A stretch of 64,000 nt of DNA from Chondromyces crocatus. GTDB taxonomy: Bacteria; Myxococcota_A; Polyangia; Polyangiales; Polyangiaceae. The notes beneath the pieces were generated by a model, which saw only the letters and a list, made by a program, of their open reading frames with translations, did not search any database and had not been told where the DNA came from. Position 1 is the first letter of the stretch. Every line of letters starts with the position of its first letter. Location: NCBI RefSeq assembly GCF_001189295.1, contig NZ_CP012159.1, forward strand, positions 4,480,525 through 4,544,524. The letters run 5' to 3'. Of the stretch, positions 26,679 through 35,493 are shown piece by piece. The translations under genes and the position numbers were made by a program.

Positions 26679-29084
26679 TCAGGACGCAGAGCTGCGAGAG
26701 GGACCCCCGCGGGAGGATGACAATCCAGGCGCTCCACCCACGAGCGCCGTCGCCACGCGCGCGACCTCACGCACCGGGCAGCCGATCCATCGCGCGAGGG
26801 ACGCTGGTGTCGGGCTGTCGGCTCCCGCCGTGAGCGCCTGGTAGATGCGCTCGGCGACGTCGGCGCGAAGGGCGCGCGAGCCGAACAGGGGATACCCCAG
26901 GGCCATGAACGCCTGAGCGTCGGCGCCGGGTGGCGTGGGCAGGGAGACCGTGCCCGGATGGGGGCAGGGAGGGCGAGCGCGACCTTCGAACCAGGCTCCG
27001 CACAGCGCGGCCCGTCGTTCCACGGCCCACGGCCGTAGCAGCGCAGGAGCATACAGGAGCTGCTCCCCCAGCATCACCCCGAGCTTCCCCAAAATCTCGC
27101 GATCACGCTCGGTGAGATCCGTGAGTTGCTCCGTGGCGTGCGTGACCAGCGCCGTGCCCAGCCCTTGCTCGAGCTGGTAGAGGATCCCGCGACCCGCCGC
27201 CTCCAGCTCGCGTGCCGCGGGAGCGCGCAGCGGCGCGAGCAGCTCCTCCACCAGATCGCGCGCACACGCCAGCAGGCGTCGCAGCAGCCGTGCCCGCATT
27301 CCGGGTCCGAGCTCGTCGAGACCGGTCAGCCGCACCTCCGGCAGGAGCAGCCCCGTCCCGCGCACGAGCTGTCCGAGCGGTCGCGCCGTCGCGCCTTCGG
27401 GAGCGCTGGCCCGGGCTCCCAGCTCCACGGCGATCCTGCCTCGTGCGTCGAGCTTGAAGTGCTCGGGCGGCGCCGCGATCACCGCCTCGAGCCAGCCCTC
27501 CAGCGAGCTGTCCGGCGGCGGCTCCGCCTGCGGGGAGAGCGCCACCCGCATCGCGGCGAGCCTCGCGAAGGGGTGGGACGAGGCCACGAGACCAGGCTCT
27601 GCCTCCCGCTCACCCCGTGACGCCGACGTCGCCCGCCCTCCTCCTGGGCTGGAGCGCGTCCCTGGCCTGCGGTTCCCTCGCTCCACGAAGCGCTGCACCA
27701 GGCGCTCGTGCAGCGCATCGCTCAGCTGATCTTCGATCTCCCGCGTTCGCGCTTGCCACCCCGCGGCGTCCTCCACCCAGCCTCCCTGATGCGCGATGTA
27801 CGTGAAGGTCCTGATCGAGGCGATGCGCGTGAGCAGCGTGTCGATGTCCCCCGCGCCCACGTCGAGCTCGCTGATGCGGGCGTTCATCCAGTCGGGATCG
27901 AGGCGCCCGCGCGGCCCTGTGAGCTGCTGATACAGCTCCCGGAGCAGCGCGATGTGCGACTCGAAGAGCAGCTTGCGGAAGTCCGGAACACGGCACACCT
28001 CCCACAAGAGCCCCACGGCCTCGCTCCCCCGAGCCCGCCCCCTGATCTCCGGATCCTCGACCATCTTCCGCAGCGCGGCCGCGTCCTCCGCGTCTCCTGC
28101 CAGCTCGAGCCACCGCGACCGTGGCCGGTCCGTGAGTGACGCCAGCAGCGCCTCGATCGAGCCGAGTTCCAGGTCTGCGTTGCGCCAGCGCAGGCGCCTC
28201 AGCGGTGGAAAGCGGTGCGTCTCGATCGCCGCCATGACCTGGGGGCCCATGTCCACGGGGGCCACGGCCCCGAAGGTTCCATCGGTGTGGTAGCGGCCTG
28301 CACGCCCTGCGATCTGCGCCATCTCTGCCAGCTCCAGGGGTCGCACCTCGCGTCCGTCGAACTTGCGGAGCGAGGTGAACGCGACGTGATGCACGTCCAG
28401 GTTCAGCCCCATCCCGATCGCATCGGTTGCCACCAGGTAATCCACTTCCCCTGCCTGAAAGAGCGCGACCTGTGCATTGCGGGTACGCGGCGAGAGCGCA
28501 CCCAGCACCACCGCCGCCCCACCGCGCAGCGCGCGCAGGCGTTCCGCCGTCTCGTAGACCTCTTGCATGGAGAAGGCCACCACCGCGCTGCGCGGCGGCA
28601 AGCGCGAGAGCTTCGTGGTCCCCGTCCCCGTGAGCCGCGAGAGCCGCGGATGCTCCTGGATCTTCGCCGCTGGCAAGAGCTCCGTCATGGCGGCGCGCAT
28701 CGTGTCCGCCCCCATGAACCAGGTCTCCCGCAGCCCTCGGGCGTGCAGAAGCCGCTCGGTGAAGACGTGCCCTCGCTGATCGTGCGACGCGAGCTGGATC
28801 TCGTCGACCGCCAGGAAGTCGACCTCCAGGTCGGTGGGCATGGCCTCGACGGTGCAGACCCAGTAGCTCGGGTTGCGCGGGACGCGCTTCTCCTCGCCCG
28901 TCACGAGCGCGACCCGGGACTCGCCGAGCCGGGCTGTGATCTTGTCGTACACCTCGCGCGCGAGCAGCCTGAGGGGCAGGCCGATCATGCCCGTGTCGTA
29001 GCCGAGCATGCGCTCGATCGCGCGGTGGGTCTTGCCGGTGTTGGTCGGCCCCAGCAAGGCAGTGACGGGAGAGGCGTCAGGCAT
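26679..29084 (-). CDS. SUV3-like DExH RNA helicase
   Basis: The product has 801 residues. Motor motifs: Walker A GPTNTGKTHRAIERML near residue 12, LPLRLLAREVYDK, VTGEEKR, motif II as DEIQLA, GADTMR, VVAFS, and the second RecA-like domain with LSPRTRNAQVALF, TDAIGMGLNLDV and QIAGRAGR. DEIQ in place of DEAD, together with the GPTNTGKT loop, is diagnostic of the SUV3 family, which in mitochondria partners an exoribonuclease in RNA decay. A helical C-terminal region (about 330-480) is SUV3-like, and a long poorly conserved tail follows. Some bacterial lineages have such proteins, but they are rarely characterised. It stands alone on its strand between the kinase and the efflux operon. Confidence 0.88.
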   Translation of the reverse strand: MPDASPVTALLGPTNTGKTHRAIERMLGYDTGMIGLPLRLLAREVYDKITARLGESRVALVTGEEKRVPRNPSYWVCTVEAMPTDLEVDFLAVDEIQLASHDQRGHVFTERLLHARGLRETWFMGADTMRAAMTELLPAAKIQEHPRLSRLTGTGTTKLSRLPPRSAVVAFSMQEVYETAERLRALRGGAAVVLGALSPRTRNAQVALFQAGEVDYLVATDAIGMGLNLDVHHVAFTSLRKFDGREVRPLELAEMAQIAGRAGRYHTDGTFGAVAPVDMGPQVMAAIETHRFPPLRRLRWRNADLELGSIEALLASLTDRPRSRWLELAGDAEDAAALRKMVEDPEIRGRARGSEAVGLLWEVCRVPDFRKLLFESHIALLRELYQQLTGPRGRLDPDWMNARISELDVGAGDIDTLLTRIASIRTFTYIAHQGGWVEDAAGWQARTREIEDQLSDALHERLVQRFVERGNRRPGTRSSPGGGRATSASRGEREAEPGLVASSHPFARLAAMRVALSPQAEPPPDSSLEGWLEAVIAAPPEHFKLDARGRIAVELGARASAPEGATARPLGQLVRGTGLLLPEVRLTGLDELGPGMRARLLRRLLACARDLVEELLAPLRAPAARELEAAGRGILYQLEQGLGTALVTHATEQLTDLTERDREILGKLGVMLGEQLLYAPALLRPWAVERRAALCGAWFEGRARPPCPHPGTVSLPTPPGADAQAFMALGYPLFGSRALRADVAERIYQALTAGADSPTPASLARWIGCPVREVARVATALVGGAPGLSSSRGGPSRSSAS

Positions 29085-29406
29085 GGTGGGGCTGCGACAA
29101 GGTAGTCCATGGGGATCGTGGGGGCGAGGGAGAGTGAGGCAGGGCCGCGCAGCGAGCGGCTGCGCGACGAGGAGGCAAGGCGGACGGCGAAGAGGCGCGC
29201 GGGGGTCGAGCGGCGGGAGGATCTCTGCCGCGTGCCTCGCAGGAGGGCGACGGTCGAGGCGGAGGATCTCTGCCGCCCACGTCAGGCAGCCCGTCGGGGA
29301 GAGAGAGGTCTGGGGGGCGGTGTGGCCGGGCGTTCTGCGCTGTGGCGTGCCTGCCCGCTGTCCCGCCCCAGTTCACCGCAGCCCCTCCACCCCCCGCGCC
29401 TGCCTC
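29085..29406. other. Gene-free stretch between the helicase and the efflux operon
   Basis: No convincing coding region or RNA is seen. Two 16-bp copies of GGAGGATCTCTGCCGC (29216-29231 and 29261-29276) are spaced 45 bp apart. The region must hold the helicase promoter and any operon terminator, but neither can be assigned. Confidence 0.6.
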
Positions 29407-30612
29407 TCACTCGTGACGGAGGGCCTCGATGGGGTTGAGCTGGGCGGCTTTTCGCGCGGGCAGGTACCCGAAGGCGATCCCGATGGCTGCCGAGAAGCTC
29501 ACGGCGAGCACCACGATCCCCGGGGACACCACGAAGGGCAAGCTCAGCGCCCGCGTCGCCGCGAACGACCCCCCGAGCCCCAGCGCCACGCCGATCGAGC
29601 CACCCAGCAGCGACAGCACCACCGCCTCGACGAGGAACTGCAACAGCACCTCGTTCGCCCTCGCCCCGATGGCCAGCCGGATCCCGATCTCGCGCGTCCG
29701 CTCGGTCACGGACACCAGCATGATGTTCATGATCCCGATCCCGCCCACCAGCAGGCTCACGCCGGCGATGGCGCCGAGCAGCGCCGTCAAGGTGCCCGTC
29801 ACGCTCGTCAGCGCCTGGCTCAGCTCCTTCATGTCCATCACCGAGAAGTCGGCGTCCTTCCCGGGCGCGACGCGGCGGCGCTCGCGCATCAGCCCCTCGA
29901 TCTGCGTCTTCGCGCGCGTGGTGGAGCGATCGTTCTTCGCGCTCACCACGATCGAACTCACGTCGTTGTTGCCCGCGATGCGCCGCTGGTACGCGGTCAA
30001 GGGCATCACGATCAGATCGTCCTGATCTTGCCCGAAGGTCGACTGACCCTTGGATGCGATCGTCCCGACCACCGTGCACGAGAGCTGGCCCAGCCGGATC
30101 GACGTCCCGAGCGCGTCGTGGCTCCCGAACAGCTCCTTCCGCACCGTCTCGCCGAGCACGCACGTGGGCGCCGCGCCTTGCAGCTCCGCGCCCGTGAAGG
30201 CGCGGCCGGTCGCGATGTTCAGGCCACGGATCTCGAAGAAGGCCTCGGTCGAGCCGTAGACGGTGGTGTTGTAGTTCTTGTTGCCGTAGACGGCGAGCGT
30301 CATCCCGGCGGCGGTCGGAGCCACCGCCTTCACCGCGTTCGCCTCGCGGCTGATGGCGTCGGCGTCGCTGCGCTGGAAGGGTTTGGCAGCGCTGCTCGCG
30401 GGGCCGCGGCGCATGGCGCCGGGCATCACCGTGAGCATGTTGTTGCCCATCTTCGACACGTCGCTCGTCACCTGCGCCGTCGCACCGGAGCCAACGGTCA
30501 CCATCATGATGACCGCGCCCACGCCGATGACGACGCCCAGCCCGGTGAGGATGGACCGCATCTTGTGACGGCGGATCTCCCGCAGCGCCATGATGATCGT
30601 CGCCCACCACAT
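29407..30612 (-). CDS. MacB-type ABC transporter permease
   Basis: A 401-residue inner membrane protein. The first transmembrane helix (about 18-42, LTGLGVVIGVGAVIMMVTVG) follows the amphipathic start MWWATIIMALREIRRHKMRS. A large periplasmic MacB core domain covers about 50-270, then three transmembrane helices (about 275-300, 325-350 and 360-385) form the FtsX-type permease. The segment GIRLAIGAR…V…QFLVEAVVLSLLGG is the family signature, and the end is NPIEALRHE. Its ATG overlaps the ATPase stop by one base (TGATG), so adaptor, ATPase and permease form one operon read right to left. Unlike E. coli MacB, the ATPase and permease are separate polypeptides. Confidence 0.9.
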   Translation of the reverse strand: MWWATIIMALREIRRHKMRSILTGLGVVIGVGAVIMMVTVGSGATAQVTSDVSKMGNNMLTVMPGAMRRGPASSAAKPFQRSDADAISREANAVKAVAPTAAGMTLAVYGNKNYNTTVYGSTEAFFEIRGLNIATGRAFTGAELQGAAPTCVLGETVRKELFGSHDALGTSIRLGQLSCTVVGTIASKGQSTFGQDQDDLIVMPLTAYQRRIAGNNDVSSIVVSAKNDRSTTRAKTQIEGLMRERRRVAPGKDADFSVMDMKELSQALTSVTGTLTALLGAIAGVSLLVGGIGIMNIMLVSVTERTREIGIRLAIGARANEVLLQFLVEAVVLSLLGGSIGVALGLGGSFAATRALSLPFVVSPGIVVLAVSFSAAIGIAFGYLPARKAAQLNPIEALRHE

Positions 30613-31319
30613 CAGCGGTACACCTCCGCGCGCGCGCCGGGTTCGTCCCGCTCCACGAGCCCGTCGCGGAAGGACACGATCCTCGAAGCGTACGCCGCCA
30701 TGTCGGGCTCGTGGGTCACCATCACCACGGTGATCCCGCGGGACTGGTTCAGCTCGATGAGCAGCCGCATGATCTCCTCCTTCCGCGCCGTGTCCAGGTT
30801 GCCGGTGGGCTCGTCCGCGAGCAGCATCGCGGGGTTGGTCACGATCGCCCGCGCGATGGCCACGCGCTGCTGCTGCCCTCCGGACAGCTCCGCCGGCGTG
30901 TGCCCCTCGCGCCCCGTGAGCCCCACGTCGGCCAGCGCCTTCAGCGCCTTCGCCCGCCGCTCGCCCGCGGGGACCCGCCGGTACACCAGCGGCAGCTCCA
31001 CGTTCTCCGCCGCGGTCGTGCGCGACAGCAGGTTGAAGCCCTGGAACACGAACCCCAGGTAGTGCCGCCGCAGCAGCGCGAGCTGATCGAGCGACAGCGT
31101 GCTCACCTCCACCCCCCGGAACCGGTGCGAGCCCGACGTCGGCCGATCCAGGCAGCCCAGGATGTTCATGCAGGTCGACTTGCCCGACCCGCTCGGCCCC
31201 ATCACGGCCACGAACTCCCCCTCCTGGATCTTCAGGCTCACCCCGGCGAGCGCGCGCACCTCGGCGTCACCGCGCCCGTAGATGCGCTTCACGTCGGTCA
31301 GCTCGATCAGCGGGTTCAT
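30612..31319 (-). CDS. MacB/LolD-type ABC transporter ATP-binding protein
   Basis: The product has 235 residues. Walker A GPSGSGKST is near residue 41, the Q-loop is FVFQGFNLL, the signature is LSGGQQQRVAIARAI, Walker B is MLLADEPTGNLD and the switch His is in VMVTHEPDMA. ADEPTGNLD and the length place it in the LolD/MacB/FtsE group that powers mechanotransmission rather than substrate passage. Translation starts at ATG 31319, whose ATGA overlaps the stop of the adaptor gene. A much longer open frame runs upstream but only mirrors the adaptor gene in another frame. Confidence 0.93.
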   Translation of the reverse strand: MNPLIELTDVKRIYGRGDAEVRALAGVSLKIQEGEFVAVMGPSGSGKSTCMNILGCLDRPTSGSHRFRGVEVSTLSLDQLALLRRHYLGFVFQGFNLLSRTTAAENVELPLVYRRVPAGERRAKALKALADVGLTGREGHTPAELSGGQQQRVAIARAIVTNPAMLLADEPTGNLDTARKEEIMRLLIELNQSRGITVVMVTHEPDMAAYASRIVSFRDGLVERDEPGARAEVYR

Positions 31320-32611
31320 GGCGCCGAGGTCTCCGCGAGATCGGTCAGCACCCGCGTCCCGGGCTGCACCGCGGCGCTGGTGATCTCCGTGCGCTGCCCG
31401 TCCGTCGAGCCCACCGTGACCGGCTTCGGCGTCGGCTGATCGTTCTCCAGCACCCACACCCGCGGACCCTCGATCGTCGGCCCCGCGAGCTTCATTCCTC
31501 CTCCAGGAGGCCCACCAGGACCCCCGGGCCCTCCCGGCGTCGGCGGCGCGAAGCGCAGCGCCGCGTTCGGCACCAGCATCACATCCTTGCGGGCCTCGGT
31601 CGTCACCGTCGCCGTCGCCGTCATCCCGGGCCGCAACAGCAGCGCCGTGTTGTCGACGGCCAGCACCGCCTCGTACGACACCACGCCCGCGTCCGACTTC
31701 GGCTCGTTGCGCAGCGAGAGCACCTTCGAGGCGAACGTCTTCCCGGGGTACGCGTCGACCGTGAACGTCGCCTCTTGCCCCTCGCGCACCTGCCCCACGT
31801 CGGCCTCGTCCACGTACACGTGCAGCCGCATCCGCGTCAGATCCTCGGCCAGCTTGAACAGCACCGGCGTCTGGAACCCCGCCGTCACCGTCTGCCCGAC
31901 CTCGATCTGCCGCGACAGCACGACCCCCTTGAACGGCGACAGGATCTTCGCCCGATCGAGCTTCGTCCGCGCATTCTTCATCTGCGCCCGCGCCAGGGTC
32001 GCGTCGGCGTTCGCGCCAGCGAGCGCGGCCTCGGCCCGCGCCGCCGTCGCCCGCAGCGTGATCAGGTCCTGCTTCGAGATCAGCCCCTCCGCAGCCTGCG
32101 CCTCCCCCTGCGCCAGCTTCGCCCGCGCCTCCTCCAGCGTGGCCTTCACCTGGAGCAGGTTCGCCCCGGCCGACGCCACCCGCGCCGACGACTCGTCGAC
32201 CGTCGCCTGGAACGGCTCCGGATCGATCTCCGCGAGGAGCTGCCCGGGCTCCACCTGATCGTTGAAGTCCACGAGCACCTTGAGCACCCGCCCCGACACC
32301 TCGGCGCCCACGTCGACGGTGTTCAGCCCCTCCAGCGTCCCCGTCGCGGTCACCGTCACCGCGAGATCGCCCCGCACCACCTCCGCGTCCTCGTAGCGAG
32401 GTTGCGCCGCGTCCAGACGCCGCTGCTTGAGCCACCGACCGATCCCGACGATCGCCAGCACCACCACCGCGAGGACGATGACCCGCTTGACCCACCGCCG
32501 CCGCGGCCGCTCCGGCAACCCCAGGGTCTTCAGGACCTCCGGATCTCCCTGCGGCGGCTCCGTGTGCTGCTTCGTCGAGGGCCTCTCCGGTTGCGCCGTG
32601 GCTCGTGTCAT
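31316..32611 (-). CDS. MacA-type periplasmic adaptor (HlyD/RND family membrane fusion protein)
   Basis: The product has 431 residues. A short cytoplasmic Pro-rich start is followed by one transmembrane helix (about 42-62, VKRVIVLAVVVLAIVGIG). The adaptor body contains the lipoyl halves (GTLEGLNTVDVGAEVSGRVL…DFNDQVEPGQLLAEIDP and KILSPFKGVVLSRQIEVGQTV), an alpha hairpin between them (about 130-210, Ala-rich) and beta-barrel/MP domains. A Gly/Pro-rich insertion (PTPGGPGGPGGPPGGGM) sits before the last strand. It probably links the MacB-type pump to an outer membrane TolC-like channel, which is not encoded here. Substrates might be macrolides, lipopeptides or siderophores; the sequence does not say. 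Confidence 0.9.
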   Translation of the reverse strand: MTRATAQPERPSTKQHTEPPQGDPEVLKTLGLPERPRRRWVKRVIVLAVVVLAIVGIGRWLKQRRLDAAQPRYEDAEVVRGDLAVTVTATGTLEGLNTVDVGAEVSGRVLKVLVDFNDQVEPGQLLAEIDPEPFQATVDESSARVASAGANLLQVKATLEEARAKLAQGEAQAAEGLISKQDLITLRATAARAEAALAGANADATLARAQMKNARTKLDRAKILSPFKGVVLSRQIEVGQTVTAGFQTPVLFKLAEDLTRMRLHVYVDEADVGQVREGQEATFTVDAYPGKTFASKVLSLRNEPKSDAGVVSYEAVLAVDNTALLLRPGMTATATVTTEARKDVMLVPNAALRFAPPTPGGPGGPGGPPGGGMKLAGPTIEGPRVWVLENDQPTPKPVTVGSTDGQRTEITSAAVQPGTRVLTDLAETSAP

Positions 32612-32713
32612 CGCTGCGGAAGATAAGGCGTTCCGCAGCGCCTGGGCTTGAAAGGCATGTTTATGATTGTTGCGTAGTGTTAAGCCGCACGGCCGGAAGC
32701 GGGGGACGGCCCC

Positions 32714-33445
32714 TCAGCCGAGGGCCTTCAGCCCGTAGACATCCACATCCACCCCCGGGCTGTAGAGCGCGTGCGGGGTCCCTTCCGGCGCAGGGAGCCC
32801 CGTCGCCAGCACCATCGTCTCCCGCAGCTCGTGCACCTCGGCGCGGTGGAGCGGGTAGGGGTGGTGGTGCACCTGCCCGGTGTACAGCTTGCCGTCGCCC
32901 CCGTCGGCGTAGAGCAGGTACCGCTCGGCCAGGAAGTGCTCGAAGCTCCCTGGCACCGAGGCGCCGAGCGGCTCGCCGATGGTGTAGCGCGCCTCGAACT
33001 CGGCCGGGCGTTCGGTGGGCCACCGACGGCGGCTCTTGTAGTAGACCCGACGATCCGCCGTCCGCAGCTCCATGTCCGCGTAGAAGTAGGGCAGGTGCCA
33101 GCCACTGCGCGCGATGAGCACCGCGAGAAGCTTCGCGGCGTCGAGGCTGAAGAACCAGACCCCTGGATCGCGGCCCTCGTGGTGAACGTACGTCCGCACG
33201 TTCAGCTCGTGGAAATGAGAGATCCCTGGCACCGCGGGGGACCACCAGGGGCTGACGTTGCGCATGGTAAAAGGGACGACGCCCACGTAAGCGCGTCCCT
33301 CGTACGTGTCGATCGAGAGCGCGGGAGGCAGCAGCGGCCGCAGCGCCTCCATGGACACCTGCCAGTGCAGGAAGAGCAGGCTGCGCCATGCCTGAAATCC
33401 CGCGGGTCGACCCGCGGGCCGTAGCGCCTGGGAAATCCGATCCAT
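32714..33445 (-). CDS. DUF2071 (YqjF-like) protein
   Basis: The product has 243 residues. The family pattern is clear: FLHWQVSMEALRPLLPPALSIDTYEGRAYVGVVPF near the start, then FHELNVRTYVHHEGRDPGVWFFSLDAAKLLAV, the YKSRR strand and FLAERYLLYA with HHHPYPLHRAEV near the end. DUF2071 proteins adopt an acetoacetate-decarboxylase-like beta fold, but no reaction is established. There is no signal peptide. ATG 33445 gives the family's normal length; an in-frame upstream start would add 22 unconserved residues. Confidence 0.88.
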   Translation of the reverse strand: MDRISQALRPAGRPAGFQAWRSLLFLHWQVSMEALRPLLPPALSIDTYEGRAYVGVVPFTMRNVSPWWSPAVPGISHFHELNVRTYVHHEGRDPGVWFFSLDAAKLLAVLIARSGWHLPYFYADMELRTADRRVYYKSRRRWPTERPAEFEARYTIGEPLGASVPGSFEHFLAERYLLYADGGDGKLYTGQVHHHPYPLHRAEVHELRETMVLATGLPAPEGTPHALYSPGVDVDVYGLKALG

Positions 33446-33558
33446 GGCGCAGGATACACCGCACGCTCCGCCACGGCGCACGACCACCTGGGCACCCGGG
33501 CCGCTGCGCACCTCGCGCGGGCCTTGACGCGCTGTGCGGATCGCTCGATGCCCCAGGC

Positions 33559-34611
33559 GTGACTCCCGATCAAGCGCTCAAGGAAGTGAGCCAGGGCTCG
33601 CTACGCCCGGTCTACCTCGTGATGGGCGACGAGCGCTGGTACGTCGATCGCGTGGTCAGCGCGATCCGCGAAGCGGTGGCGAAGGGAGGCATCGCCGGCT
33701 TCAACGAGGACAAGTTCATGGCCGGCGAGGCCACGGTCGAAGCGGTCCTCGGCGCGGCGAAGATGCTGCCGATGATGGCCCCTCGCCGCTTCGTGCTCGC
33801 GCGCGGCCTGGAGCGCTGGGAGAAGAAGAGCGACGACGGCGATGAAGCTGCCGCCCCGGCGAAGAAGGGCGTCTCGAAGCAGCTCCCCCCGCTCGACGCC
33901 CTCGCGGAGTACGCCAAGACGCCCGCATCGACCGCCGTGCTGGTCCTCGTGGCGAGCAAGCTGCATGCGCAGCGGAAGCTGGTCACGCTGGCGAAGAAGT
34001 CGGACTTCCTTGTCGCGTGCGAGCAGCTCCCCAGGCGATCGCTGCCCGGGTTCATCAAGACGGTGGCGAAGGAGAAAGGCAACGCCATCTCAGGCGACGT
34101 CGCCGAGCACCTCGCCGAGATCGCGGGGCCAGAGCTGGGGTACGTCGTCGACGCGCTGGAGCGGCTCTCCCTCTTCGTGGGGGAGAAGCAGCCGATCACC
34201 GAGGAGGCCGTGGCCGAGATCGTGATCCGCGTCCGGCAGAGCACGACCTGGGAGCTTCTGGACGCCATCGGCCAGCGCCACCTCGACAAGGCGCTCGCGA
34301 CCCTGGCCGACGTCTACGACCCGAGCGACCGAGGGCTGAAGCTCCTCGGCCTCGTGGCCTGGTCGGTGCGCGGGCTGGTGAAGTTCGACGCGGCGCTGGC
34401 CCTGGGTGTGTCGCCGCAAGAGGCGGCGCAGCGCGCGGGCGTCCCGCCCTTCAAGGCGGGCGAGATGGCGCAGACGGTGCGGCGGTTGCCGCCTGGGACG
34501 CTGCCCCGCTGGCTGCGCCTCCTGGCGGAGACCGACCTGGCGCTGAAGGGATCGAAGCGGCCTCCGCAGGCAATCCTGGAGACGATGCTGCTCGACATGT
34601 GCGCGAACTGA
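33559..34611 (+). CDS. holA: DNA polymerase III delta subunit
   Basis: A 350-residue clamp-loader subunit. The start VTPDQALKEVSQGSLRPVYLVMGDERWYVDR matches the HolA N-terminus (…PVYLLxGdE…). Then come FNEDKFMAGEATVEAVLGAAKMLPMMAPRRFVLARGLERW, the AAA+-like domain II with VLVLVASKLHAQRKL, GNAISGDVAEHLAEIAG and the collar domain (TTWELLDAIGQRHLDKALATL, PPFKAGEMAQTVRRLPPG). Delta opens the beta clamp for loading on primed DNA. GTG 33559 is the last in-frame start before conserved sequence, and the ATG just upstream is out of frame. The stop codon lies inside a 21-bp tandem repeat. Confidence 0.9.
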   Translation: MTPDQALKEVSQGSLRPVYLVMGDERWYVDRVVSAIREAVAKGGIAGFNEDKFMAGEATVEAVLGAAKMLPMMAPRRFVLARGLERWEKKSDDGDEAAAPAKKGVSKQLPPLDALAEYAKTPASTAVLVLVASKLHAQRKLVTLAKKSDFLVACEQLPRRSLPGFIKTVAKEKGNAISGDVAEHLAEIAGPELGYVVDALERLSLFVGEKQPITEEAVAEIVIRVRQSTTWELLDAIGQRHLDKALATLADVYDPSDRGLKLLGLVAWSVRGLVKFDAALALGVSPQEAAQRAGVPPFKAGEMAQTVRRLPPGTLPRWLRLLAETDLALKGSKRPPQAILETMLLDMCAN

Positions 34612-34663
34612 AGGCGGCCTCGCGCGAGCTGAAGGCGGCCTCGTGCGAGCTGAAGTCCGCTGT
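34601..34663. repeat. 21-bp tandem repeat overlapping the holA stop
   Basis: Three units related to GCGCGAGCTGAAGGCGGCCTC occupy 34601-34621, 34622-34642 and 34643-34663 (the last diverged). The first contains the holA TGA at 34609-34611. Confidence 0.85.
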
Positions 34664-34671
34664 GTGCTCCG

Positions 34672-35349
34672 TCAGCCGAGGAGCGCGCCGAGCGCCTTGT
34701 CGGCGGTGAGATCCTGGAAGGCCTGTGTGGGGTTGCACGCGACGAGCGCGTCGAGCCCGTACTGCCCGGTCGCCACGGCGATGCAGTCGGCGCCGATGGC
34801 CTGCGCTGCGGCGACGTCCTTGGGCGTGTCGCCGATGACGACCACCCGGCAAGCGTCGACCGGCGCGCCGAGCGCCGCCGCCCCCCGCGACGCACCGATC
34901 CGCAGCAGCTCGTGGCGAACCTCGTGATCGCAGCCGTAGCCCCCGAACGAGAAGCGGTGGAACAGCCCGACCCGACCGAGCTTCAGCCGTGCCCCCGGGA
35001 GCACGTTGCCCGTCCCCAGCCCGATGGCGACGCCCGGGCGATTCGCGGTGGCCTCGAGGGCTTCGGCGATGCCCGGGTGGACACGGCAGTCGGAGTAGGG
35101 AAGCTCCTCCGCCAGGAGGGTGATGTACGTGCTGACGAGCCGATCGATCACCTCGTCGCTCGGCTCGTGCCCTGCGTTGAGGAGGGCCGTCCGGGCGATG
35201 GCCCGGTCGGTCATGCCAGCGAACGAGAAGTCACACACATCGCGTCGGTCGATGACCCGGAAGACGGCCTGCTCGAACGAGCGGCGCCCCGCGCCACCGG
35301 AGGAGATCAGGGTGCCGTCGATGTCGAAGAGGAGAACCGTGGGCTGCAC
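34672..35349 (-). CDS. HAD-superfamily phosphatase (phosphoglycolate phosphatase-like)
   Basis: The product has 225 residues. HAD motif I is LLFDIDGTLISSG (nucleophile and acid Asp residues), motif II is the Thr/Ser region in IGLGTGN, and motif III/IV lie in CRVVVIGDTPKDVAAAQAIGADCIAVATGQY with the catalytic Asp of GDTPKD. The helical cap between residues 15 and 85 is of the Gph/PSPase type (C1 cap). The fold and length fit phosphoglycolate phosphatase or a pyrophosphatase-like HAD; the substrate is unproven. The start is GTG 35349. It converges on holA. Confidence 0.87.
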   Translation of the reverse strand: MQPTVLLFDIDGTLISSGGAGRRSFEQAVFRVIDRRDVCDFSFAGMTDRAIARTALLNAGHEPSDEVIDRLVSTYITLLAEELPYSDCRVHPGIAEALEATANRPGVAIGLGTGNVLPGARLKLGRVGLFHRFSFGGYGCDHEVRHELLRIGASRGAAALGAPVDACRVVVIGDTPKDVAAAQAIGADCIAVATGQYGLDALVACNPTQAFQDLTADKALGALLG

Positions 35350-35429
35350 GCGACCAGGGTACGTCGGGATGGCGCACGGCGCACCTCAGGCTTCTCCTGG
35401 CCTCTGCACCCGTCGACCCTGGCGGACGA

Positions 35430-35488
35430 CGCCCTCATCCACGCGGCATTTCGCCTCATCCACGCAGCATTTCGCCTCATCCACACAG
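35430..35488. repeat. 21-bp tandem repeat after tauE
   Basis: Three imperfect units of CGCCTCATCCACGCAGCATTT-type sequence lie directly downstream of the tauE stop codon (35494) on the minus strand, in the gap before the HAD gene. Confidence 0.8.
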
Positions 35489-35493
35489 CGCCC

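Noticed and set aside
30612-32495. 627-residue ATPase with long N-terminal extension
   Set aside because: The first 390 residues are the adaptor gene read in a different frame; the ATPase starts at 31319.
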